This document shows positions 14,701 to 19,612 of a stretch of DNA of 19,947 bases, piece after piece. This DNA comes from an uncultured Bacteroidales bacterium (lineage in GTDB: Bacteria; Bacteroidota; Bacteroidia; Bacteroidales; Bacteroidaceae). The notes under the pieces were generated by a model. That model saw nothing but the letters and a program-made list of their open reading frames with translations, did no database searches and was not told where the DNA came from. Position 1 is the first letter of the stretch. Each line of letters begins with the position of its first letter. The DNA is taken from assembly GCA_902768605.1 (NCBI GenBank), contig CACXLY010000081.1, positions 1-19,947 of the forward strand, in the 5' to 3' direction. The position numbers were made by a program, and so were the translations under genes.

Positions 14701-15835
14701 CTATGTCAGCCTCGGCCGGCCTTCTGGCGAGCGAAGAATCCTCGTCCAAAAGGACGAGGCACAGTGGCTGTTTGACATCGACCAGCTGCGCGATGTGTGG
14801 TTCCGCACATCTTACCTGCTCGACCAGAAGCAAAGCTTCAATGGAAAGGCCAAGGAACGCTACGAGAATCTGGGCAAGCAACCGCTCAAGTGGCAGATGC
14901 CGAAGGGCTTCACGGGCAAACTCAGCCAGTATAACCTAAACCCGGACCGTTGGAAAATTGAAAATTCAAAATTGAAAAATGAAAACAAAGACGGCGGTAG
15001 TCTTCAATCTTCAATCTTCAATCTTCAATCTCCGAAAGCAGCAATTATTAGAGAAAAAGGCACAAATGGCGAGCGAGAAATGGCCTACATGCTCTACTTG
15101 GCAGGCTTCGACGTGAAGGATGTCATGATGACCGACCTCATTACAGGTCGCGAAACGCTCGACGACATCAACTTCATCGTCTTCTGCGGCGGCTTCTCGA
15201 ACAGTGACGTACTCGGTTCGGCAAAGGGTTGGGCAGGTGCTTTCCTCTACAACCCCAAGGCGAAAGAGGCACTCGACCGCTTCTACAGCCGTCCCGACAC
15301 ACTCTCCCTCGGCGTCTGCAACGGGTGCCAGTTGATGGTGGAACTCGGGTTAATTGAAAATGGAAAATTGAAAATTGAAAATGATGCCACGCACCACAAG
15401 GTTCAATCTTCAATCTTCAATCTTCAATCTCCAGCAAGAATGTTGCACAACGACAGCCATAAGTTCGAGTCAGGCTTCGTCGGCCTGACCGTTCAGCCCA
15501 ATAAGAGCGTCCTGCTCGAAAGCCTGAGCGGCTCGAAGCTCGGCATCTGGGTGGCTCACGGAGAAGGCAAGTTCAGCCTGCCCGGCAAGGAGGAAGACTA
15601 CAACATCGTGCTCAAGTACAGCTACGACGGCTATCCCGCCAACCCGAACGGCAGCGACTTCTCGGCCGCAGGCATCGTCTCGGCAGACGGCAGACACTTA
15701 GCCATGATGCCTCACCTCGAGCGTGCCTTCTTCCCTTGGCAGTGTGGCTACTATCCCGCAGAACGCCATGACGAGGTAACACCCTGGATAGAGGCGTTCG
15801 TGAATGCAAGAAAATGGGTTGAAAGTAAATTGTAA
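11774..15835 (+). CDS. purL: phosphoribosylformylglycinamidine synthase, with six in-frame repeat insertions
   Basis: A 1353-residue single-chain FGAM synthase: it converts FGAR, glutamine and ATP to FGAM in purine synthesis. N-terminal PurS-like and linker parts cover ~1-250; the first AIRS-like domain starts near LKAETHNFPTTVEPFNGAST (268-287) with GGEIRDRMGGGTGSWPIAGT, the second near VTGKVARQQCQGELQLPL (687-704). The glutaminase domain (~1088-1353) has Cys1182 (GVCNGCQ), His1314 and Glu1316 (PHLERAFF), so the catalytic triad is complete. Bacteroides PurL is about 1230 residues (recalled, not checked); the excess matches six repeat-derived segments at residues ~84-116, 318-350, 395-427, 647-661, 1061-1087 and 1195-1220. 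All keep the frame and lie where the family has variable loops. The stop codon comes from a GTAAATT repeat. Confidence 0.95.
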   Translation: MTITFFKTPQRSIIATESKQALTAAEIEKLCWLYGGAEIEKEENLTGDFIGPRREMITPWSTNAVEITQNMAIQGITRIEEYYPAPSPDPSHEEEGSTASESLPPRGEVGGGLFDPMLQRLYHGLNQDIFTINKQPDPIISIENLEEYNEQEGLALSPEEIEYLHKVEGQLGRKLTDSEVFGFAQINSEHCRHKIFGGTFIIDGEEKESSLFQMIKKTTQENPHHIISAYKDNVAFAEGPVVEQFAPKDHSTSDYFEVRDIESVISLKAETHNFPTTVEPFNGASTGTGGEIRDRMGGGTGSWPIAGTAVYMTAYPRTAPSPNPSPEEEGRTGSPASESLPPPGEVGGGLPPRKWLYQTPEQILIKASNGASDFGNKFGQPLICGSVLTFEHQEKPHPQPLSEERGEKGVANSAKDAPLLGEGSGERLYAYDKVIMLAGGVGYGTKRDCLKKKPQKGNKIVVVGGDNYRIGLGGGSVSSVETGRYSSGIELNAVQRANPEMQKRANNLVRALCEEEVNPVVSIHDHGSAGHVNCLSELVEECGGLIDMTKLPIGDPTLSAKEIIANESQERMGLLIDEKHIEHVRKIAERERAPLYVVGETTGDAHFAFQQGDGKRPFDLDVAQMFGHSPKTIMRDKTVEHKYADIDPKVLKDLNDPKDLKVALERVLQLEAVACKDWLTNKVDRSVTGKVARQQCQGELQLPLSDCGVVALDYRGVKGIATALGHAPQAALADPAAGSVLSVAESLTNILWAPLEEGLDSVSLSANWMWPCRAQEGEDARLYQAVEALSDFCCALQINVPTGKDSLSMTQKYPDGTKVISPGTVIVSSGGLVSDIKKVVSPVLQKRPSTLYHIDFSFDQLRLGGSAFAQSLGKVGSDVPTVRDPEYFRDAFNAVQDLIKKGLILAGHDISAGGLITCLLEMCFANTEGGLDINLDKLKCDDLVKLLFAENPGIVIQVADENRTEVKKLLEAAGVGYVSLGRPSGERRILVQKDEAQWLFDIDQLRDVWFRTSYLLDQKQSFNGKAKERYENLGKQPLKWQMPKGFTGKLSQYNLNPDRWKIENSKLKNENKDGGSLQSSIFNLQSPKAAIIREKGTNGEREMAYMLYLAGFDVKDVMMTDLITGRETLDDINFIVFCGGFSNSDVLGSAKGWAGAFLYNPKAKEALDRFYSRPDTLSLGVCNGCQLMVELGLIENGKLKIENDATHHKVQSSIFNLQSPARMLHNDSHKFESGFVGLTVQPNKSVLLESLSGSKLGIWVAHGEGKFSLPGKEEDYNIVLKYSYDGYPANPNGSDFSAAGIVSADGRHLAMMPHLERAFFPWQCGYYPAERHDEVTPWIEAFVNARKWVESKL
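12023..12121. repeat. purL insertion A, G/C-rich inverted repeat
   Basis: Arms around AGCCCCCTCC (from 12025) and GGAGGGGGGCT (to 12111) pair imperfectly over ~33 nt. Read in frame as about 33 residues (APSPDPSHEEEG, then SLPPRGEVGGGL) between EEYY and FDPMLQRLYHGLNQD, which are adjacent or nearly so in relatives. Confidence 0.85.
12727..12823. repeat. purL insertion B, same family as A
   Basis: Arms 12727-12763 and about 12790-12822 are nearly identical to those of insertion A. Read as APSPNPSPEEEG, then SLPPPGEVGGGL between YMTAYPRT and PPRKWLYQTPEQ. Confidence 0.85.
12958..13055. repeat. purL insertion C, 33-bp inverted repeat
   Basis: Arms 12958-12990 and 13023-13055 pair at 30 of 33 positions, and each contains the perfect small palindrome CCCCTCTCCGAGGAGAGGGG or its near copy. 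Read as PHPQPLSEERGEKG, then APLLGEGSGERL between LTFEHQE and YAYDKVIMLAGG. Confidence 0.88.
13712..13756. repeat. purL insertion D, five 9-nt GACCTTAAG units
   Basis: Five consecutive 9-nt units (GACCCTAAA, GTCCTTAAG, GACCTTAAT, GACCCTAAA, GACCTTAAG) are read in frame as DPK-VLK-DLN-DPK-DLK in the variable linker before LERVLQLEAVACKDWL. Confidence 0.8.
14954..15034. repeat. purL insertion E1, ATTGAAA/TTCAATC element
   Basis: A left arm of ATTGAAA-type units and a right arm of TTCAATC units flank a short spacer. Read as KIENSKLKNE, then LQSSIFNLQSP just before the glutaminase domain (AAIIREKGTNGEREMAY). Confidence 0.85.
15356..15433. repeat. purL insertion E2, second copy of E1
   Basis: The same two arms as E1 with a different spacer (ATGCCACGCACCACAAGG). 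Read as ENGKLKIEN, then VQSSIFNLQSP between MVELGLI and ARMLHNDSHKFES, inside the glutaminase domain between Cys1182 and His1314. Confidence 0.85.
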
Positions 15836-15872
15836 AATAAATAGTAAATTGTAAATCGTCAAATCGTAAATC
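15823..15872. repeat. GTAAATN repeat between purL and the first chrA-like gene
   Basis: 7-nt units such as GTAAATT, GTAAATC and CAAATC repeat from the end of purL, whose last codons AGT AAA TTG TAA are part of it, up to the GTG start of the chromate transporter gene. Confidence 0.75.
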
Positions 15873-15877
15873 AAGAG

Positions 15878-16417
15878 GTGTTTGAACTCTTCAAGACATT
15901 CTTCCAGATAGGCTTCTTTACGATTGGGGGCGGGTATGCAATGATTCCGCTCATCGAACAGAAGGTCGTGGACGAGAAGCATTGGGTAGGTCATGACGAA
16001 CTGCTCGACTTGATTGCCGTCGCGCAATCCTGTCCGGGCATCTTTGCCGTGAATATCAGCATCTTCATCGGCAACAAACGGCTTGGCAACAAAGGTGCTC
16101 TCGTCAGCGCCATCGGTACTTGTCTGCCCTCTTTCCTGTGCATCCTGGCCATCGCTCTCGTGTTCCAGCAGTTCAGGGAAAACGTCTATGTGGAGCACTT
16201 CTTCCGTGGCATCCGCCCGGCTGTCGTGGCGCTCATCGCGTTGCCTGTCTTCAGGATGGCAAAGAGTGCCAAGATAAACCGCTACAACATCTGGATACCT
16301 CTGGTCGCAGCCTTCCTTATCTGGATGCTCGGAGTGAGTCCTATCTTCGTAGTTCTCGCGGCAGGCGTCTCAGGTTATGTCTATGGAAAGTATCTCAAAG
16401 ATGAAGACCACCTCTAA
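15878..16417 (+). CDS. chromate transporter family protein, first half-size subunit
   Basis: A 179-residue membrane protein of the short-chain CHR family (PF02417), which works as a pair of half-size subunits; members are annotated as chromate/sulfate antiporters, though the true substrate is often unknown. It has the family motif FTIGGGYAMIPL (14-25), then the AQSCPGIFAVNIS segment (49-61) and about five or six membrane helices. The start is a GTG at 15878, since no ATG lies in frame downstream of the last stop; AAGAG immediately precedes it. Its C-terminus (DEDHL) and stop lie in a degenerate copy of the CTCTAACTCCCCC-type element, just as in the 9346 gene. Confidence 0.85.
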   Translation: MFELFKTFFQIGFFTIGGGYAMIPLIEQKVVDEKHWVGHDELLDLIAVAQSCPGIFAVNISIFIGNKRLGNKGALVSAIGTCLPSFLCILAIALVFQQFRENVYVEHFFRGIRPAVVALIALPVFRMAKSAKINRYNIWIPLVAAFLIWMLGVSPIFVVLAAGVSGYVYGKYLKDEDHL

Positions 16418-16512
16418 CTCAGCCTTTATGGGGAGTACTTAAATTACTAAATAGTACAATAGTAAATAAATAGTAAATCGTAAATCGTCAAATCGTAAAT
16501 TAAATAATAAAG
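16411..16512. repeat. degenerate G/C palindrome plus GTAAATN repeat between the chrA-like genes
   Basis: 16411-16434 (CTCTAACTCAGCCTTTATGG...) is a decayed version of 9921-9945; 16440-16512 holds GTAAATA/GTAAATC units closely matching 15823-15872, including the shared block GTAAATCGTCAAATCGTAAA. Confidence 0.7.
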
Positions 16513-16514
16513 AG

Positions 16515-17096
16515 ATGATTCTGCTCCTGACACAGCTCTTTTGGACCTTCTTCCTTATCGGTCTCTTCGGTTTCGGCGGGGGATATGCCATGATTTCTAT
16601 GATTCAGGGCGAGGTCGTGGGACATTATCATTGGATGACGATGGGGCAGTTCACGGACATTGTGGCTGTGAGCCAAAGCACTCCGGGCCCTATCGGCATC
16701 AACTCTGCCACGTATGTCGGCTATACGGCGCTCGTCAACGCGGGCTATTCGCCTGCATGGGGCGTCTTGGGAAGCTTTATTGCTACGCTTGCGGTGGTGC
16801 TTCCGAGCTTCGTCCTGATGTTGCTCATCAGCAAATTCCTCATGAAGTACAGGAATCATCCATCAGTCGAGAACGTCTTCAGCGCCTTGCGCCCGGCCGT
16901 TGTCGGCCTGATTCTTGCTGCCGCGTTGCTCTTGATGAACGCCGAGAACTTCAGTTCGTTGAGCGAAAATCCCTGGCGTTTTTGCCTCAGTATCTTCCTT
17001 TTCTGCTTCGCTTTTATTGCCCAGAAAGTCTATCGCCTCGGGCCAATCCTCATCATCCTGCTTTGCGGATTTGCCGGCATCATCTTAGGACTTTGA
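16515..17096 (+). CDS. chromate transporter family protein, second half-size subunit
   Basis: A 193-residue short-chain CHR protein and the presumed partner of the preceding gene. FGFGGGYAMISMI (18-30) and SQSTPGPIGINSATYVGY (53-70) are the family motifs; the second motif is closer to the consensus than that in subunit one. Six membrane helices are likely. The ATG follows AAAGAG. The gap to the first subunit is 97 nt and filled by repeats rather than regulatory sequence; the stop codon TGA is inside the first unit of the 22-bp array. Confidence 0.88.
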   Translation: MILLLTQLFWTFFLIGLFGFGGGYAMISMIQGEVVGHYHWMTMGQFTDIVAVSQSTPGPIGINSATYVGYTALVNAGYSPAWGVLGSFIATLAVVLPSFVLMLLISKFLMKYRNHPSVENVFSALRPAVVGLILAAALLLMNAENFSSLSENPWRFCLSIFLFCFAFIAQKVYRLGPILIILLCGFAGIILGL

Positions 17097-17223
17097 AAAC
17101 AACGCTGGAAGTCTTTCAAAACGACACACGTTAACTTTGCAAACTTAACACGCTTAGTTTGGCAACTTGACACGCTTAGTTGGGCAACTTGACACGTGTA
17201 GTTTGGCAACGACACACGTGTCA
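17092..17223. repeat. array of six contiguous 22-bp repeats
   Basis: Six exact 22-nt periods start at 17092, 17114, 17136, 17158, 17180 and 17202. Most begin with TTTG and follow TTTG(N2)AAC(N3)ACACG(N5); for example 17158 reads TTTGGCAACTTGACACGCTT and 17180 TTGGGCAACTTGACACGTGT. The array fills the whole gap between the convergent chrA-like and trpA genes, starting inside one stop codon and ending 4 nt before the other. No palindrome large enough for a classical terminator was seen. Confidence 0.85.
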
Positions 17224-17227
17224 TTTG

Positions 17228-18007
17228 CTAATCTTCCTCGAGTGCCTTGAAAAGTTCCTCAATGGCAGGCTCTGGAGCACCGTGTTTGTCGAGCAAAGTT
17301 ACGAACTTGCTGCCGATGATGGCACCAGCTGCGTTGGCTTGAGCGCTCTGCAAAGTCTGGCGATTACTGATGCCGAAGCCTATCATGCGGGGGTGCTTGA
17401 GGCCCATCTTGTCGATTCGCGAGAAGTAAGCCTGCTTGGCTTCGTCGAACTCTTTCTGTGCTCCGGTTGTGGCTGCGGAACTTACCATGTAGATGAAGCC
17501 GTCGGTGTTCTCGTCGATGAAACGAATGCGCTCGTCGCTCGTCTCGGGCGTGATGAGCATGATGACCCTGATGTCATAGCGGTCGGCTATGGGTTTGACC
17601 TCGTCCATATAGTCCTTGAAGGGCAGGTCCGGGATGATGACGCCGTCGATATCTACTTCCTTGCAGCGTCGGAAGAAAGCCTCGTAGCCCATGTGGTAAA
17701 CGGGATTCATGTAGCCCATCAGTATGAGGGGGAGCCGGACGCCCTGTTTTCGGAGCGGTTCCAACTGGGAAAAGAGCTTCTGGAGGCTCATTCCGTTGCG
17801 CAACGCCTTAGTGGCTGCGTCCTGAATGACCGGGCCGTCGGCCATCGGGTCGCTAAAGGGGATGCCCACTTCGATGAAGTCTATGCCCTTCTGTTCCAAG
17901 GTGCGGATGATGTCGGCGGTGCTGTCGAGGGTCGGATGACCAGCACAAAAGTAGAGCGAGAGCAAGCCTTTGCTCTTCTGCTCAAAGAGGGAATTTATTC
18001 TGTTCAC
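17228..18007 (-). CDS. trpA: tryptophan synthase alpha chain
   Basis: A 259-residue TIM-barrel enzyme that cleaves indole-3-glycerol phosphate to indole and glyceraldehyde 3-phosphate and passes indole to TrpB. Catalytic residues Glu46 (FIEVGIPFSDP) and Asp57 (MADGP) are present at the positions equivalent to Glu49 and Asp60 of E. coli, as are the phosphate-binding GFGIS and the C-terminal helices. The start is GTG at 18007; no in-frame ATG lies just upstream. It is the last gene of the trp operon; trpB is not in the window and in Bacteroides relatives usually leads the operon. Confidence 0.95.
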   Translation of the reverse strand: MNRINSLFEQKSKGLLSLYFCAGHPTLDSTADIIRTLEQKGIDFIEVGIPFSDPMADGPVIQDAATKALRNGMSLQKLFSQLEPLRKQGVRLPLILMGYMNPVYHMGYEAFFRRCKEVDIDGVIIPDLPFKDYMDEVKPIADRYDIRVIMLITPETSDERIRFIDENTDGFIYMVSSAATTGAQKEFDEAKQAYFSRIDKMGLKHPRMIGFGISNRQTLQSAQANAAGAIIGSKFVTLLDKHGAPEPAIEELFKALEED

Positions 18008-18023
18008 GGGTCTGAATGATTGG

Positions 18024-18077
18024 TTTAGTGTTATAGTTTTTCTAGTTTAACTAGTTTTACTAGTATTACTAGTTCTT
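18024..18077. repeat. six 9-nt CTAGTTTTA units between trpF and trpA
   Basis: Nine-nt units CTAGTTTAA, CTAGTTTTA, CTAGTATTA and CTAGTTCTT start at 18042, with two weaker units before them. Each contains ACTAGT or CTAG palindromes. The trpF stop codon TAG (18069-18071) is part of a unit. Confidence 0.8.
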
Positions 18078-18683
18078 TCTGAGGGCTGTTATGAATTGTT
18101 TTATCTTTTCTGTGTCCTTGATGCCTGGCTCGATTTCGAAGCGCGAGTTGATGTCGAAGCCGAGGCATTTGTCGTGGTGAAACTGCCTGAGTCGCTCGGC
18201 GTCCTCAGGTCCGATGCCTCCCGAAAGCAGGAAGGGTAACTCGCCTCGGTAGTCGGAAAGGATGTCCCAATTGAACTGCTTGCCGCTTCCACCCATCGTC
18301 GAGCACTTGGTGTCGAAGAGAAGAAGATCCACAGACCCACCCCAACCCTCCCTTAAAGGGAGGGGGTTCTCTTTCTGTATGCTTTTTGCCTTAATAATCT
18401 TGCACCCCGTCTTCTCTCGAACTTCCCTGCAAAACTCGGGCGATTCGCTGCCATGAAGCTGAATGTAACTGAACTCGAAGGCTTCCATCCGCTTCTGAAT
18501 CTCATCAAGAGACTGGTTGACGAAGACGCCAACGCGTTCGCACTTAGGCAGATAGGCCGGCACTTCGCCCACATATCGCGGCGAACGAGGCCAGCAGATA
18601 AAGCCCATCATGTCGATGCCCAATCGCTCCAATTCCCGGATGTTCTCGGCATCTCGCATCCCACATACCTTTATATAATTCAT
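18069..18683 (-). CDS. trpF: phosphoribosylanthranilate isomerase, with a repeat insertion
   Basis: A 204-residue TIM-barrel isomerase converting phosphoribosylanthranilate to CdRP. Landmarks: KVCGM with Cys7 (general base), VGVFVN (51-56), IQLHG (74-78), LLFDTK with Asp124 (general acid), SGGIGPED (154-161), and FDINSRFEIEPGIKD (176-190), the product-phosphate region. Residues ~105-116 (ENPLPLREGWGG) are encoded by a G/C palindrome, placed in frame just before the strand that carries Asp124. The start codon ATG and the next codons AAT TAT are part of an AATTATG repeat, so the N-terminus itself borders on a repeat element. Confidence 0.93.
   Translation of the reverse strand: MNYIKVCGMRDAENIRELERLGIDMMGFICWPRSPRYVGEVPAYLPKCERVGVFVNQSLDEIQKRMEAFEFSYIQLHGSESPEFCREVREKTGCKIIKAKSIQKENPLPLREGWGGSVDLLLFDTKCSTMGGSGKQFNWDILSDYRGELPFLLSGGIGPEDAERLRQFHHDKCLGFDINSRFEIEPGIKDTEKIKQFITALRKN
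18336..18371. repeat. CCCTCCCTTAAAGGGAGGG element inside trpF
   Basis: 18346-18364 is a 19-nt palindrome. The minus-strand reading gives NPLPLREGWGG, which preserves the trpF frame. Confidence 0.85.
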
Positions 18684-18784
18684 AATTCACAATTCATAAT
18701 TCATAGTTATCGTTTTCTTCAAACTCTCTTGCCATTCTCTTCGCATCCAAATAATTATGAATTATGAATTACGAATTATGAATT
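18677..18784. repeat. inverted repeat of AATTATG units spanning the trpC stop and trpF start
   Basis: Arms 18677-18704 and 18757-18784 (28 nt, 26 pairing) flank a 52-nt loop. On the mRNA the 5' arm contains the end of trpC (QFIIRNS and the stop codon), and the 3' arm contains the trpF ATG (18681-18683). Confidence 0.85.
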
Positions 18785-19556
18785 GCCTGAGCGCGAGGCC
18801 TGGGTTGTCGGTCTTCATGAAAGTCTCTCCGATGAGGAAACCCCTGTAGCCAGCCTCTCGCAGCAAGCGGATGGTGTCCGGACCAGCGATGCCGCTCTCG
18901 CTGACAAGCACTTTATCTTGAGGCAGACGGGCTGCCAGGCGGAACGAGTTCTGCACGTCCGTGATGAACGTTCCCAGGTTGCGATTGTTCACACCAAGTG
19001 CGTCGACATCGATGTCGGCGTAGTCCAACTCGTGCTCTGAATGCAGTTCCAGCAGGACTTCGAGCGCCAACTCATGCGCCGTGGCTGTGAGCGAGCAGAC
19101 CTCCTGCTTGCTGAGGTCGGCAGCGATGAGCAGCACGGCGTCGGCTCCGACGTGTCGTGCCTGAAAGAGTTGGTATTCGTCTATGATGAAGTCCTTGCGG
19201 AGGATGGGTCGGCTGACGAGCGGCCGCGCCTTTCTTATGAAGTCGAGCGAGCCGCCGAAGTACATCTCGTCGGTCAGGATGCTGAGGGCTGCGGCTCCGT
19301 TTTGCTCGTAAGAAAGCGGAATTTCCTCAGGTTTGCCGTCCTCCTTTATCCATCCCTTCGACGGACTTTTGCGCTTGAATTCGGCGATGATGCCAAAGTC
19401 GTTCTCCGTCAAAGCCTGACTCAAACTGCGCTTCGCCACGCCTTCCTCCATCATTCGCTCCACCTCGGCATAGAGTTTGCGAGGCGGCGTCTGCTCCTTC
19501 TGCGCGGCCACTTCGATGCGCTTGTGCGCCACAATTTCTTCAAGAATGTCTGTCAT
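18762..19556 (-). CDS. trpC: indole-3-glycerol phosphate synthase
   Basis: A 264-residue TIM-barrel enzyme that closes the indole ring of CdRP with release of CO2 and water. Catalytic segments: IIAEFKRKSPSKG (Glu59, Lys61), LRKDFI (Lys121), LLELHSE (Glu near residue 170), GVNNRNL and VLVSESGI. All expected residues are present. The last seven residues (QFIIRNS) are translated from an AATTATG repeat arm and are probably an acquired tail. It lies 55 nt after trpD in the operon. Confidence 0.95.
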   Translation of the reverse strand: MTDILEEIVAHKRIEVAAQKEQTPPRKLYAEVERMMEEGVAKRSLSQALTENDFGIIAEFKRKSPSKGWIKEDGKPEEIPLSYEQNGAAALSILTDEMYFGGSLDFIRKARPLVSRPILRKDFIIDEYQLFQARHVGADAVLLIAADLSKQEVCSLTATAHELALEVLLELHSEHELDYADIDVDALGVNNRNLGTFITDVQNSFRLAARLPQDKVLVSESGIAGPDTIRLLREAGYRGFLIGETFMKTDNPGLALRQFIIRNS

Positions 19557-19567
19557 TGTCTTTTTTT

Positions 19568-19612
19568 TATAGTTTCTATAGTGACTATAGTGCCTATAGT
19601 TCCTATAGTCAT
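19568..19612. repeat. five 9-nt TATAGTNNC units between trpD and trpC
   Basis: TATAGTTTC, TATAGTGAC, TATAGTGCC, TATAGTTCC and TATAGTCAT run without gaps; each unit junction makes the palindrome CTATAG. The repeat fills nearly the whole gap and reaches the trpD stop codon. Confidence 0.85.

Noticed and set aside
11702..14881. Minus-strand open frames opposite purL (11702-12589, 13010-14164, 14324-14881)
   Set aside because: They are shadows of purL, which is strongly supported on the plus strand over its full length.
11774..15835. purL as a pseudogene broken by insertions
   Set aside because: The frame is continuous, all catalytic residues are present, the extra segments keep phase, and a promoter box lies 28 nt upstream.
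11486..17223. 22-bp arrays as CRISPR arrays
   Set aside because: The units follow one another directly with no spacers, they are too degenerate, and no cas gene is present.
17092..17223. A classical bidirectional terminator between the convergent chrA-like and trpA genes
   Set aside because: I saw no long inverted repeat with a T tract; only short ACACGTGT palindromes inside the 22-bp units.
15836..17227. Insertion sequence or transposase responsible for the repeats
   Set aside because: No transposase-like protein is encoded anywhere in the window; if one drives the repeats, it must be elsewhere in the genome.
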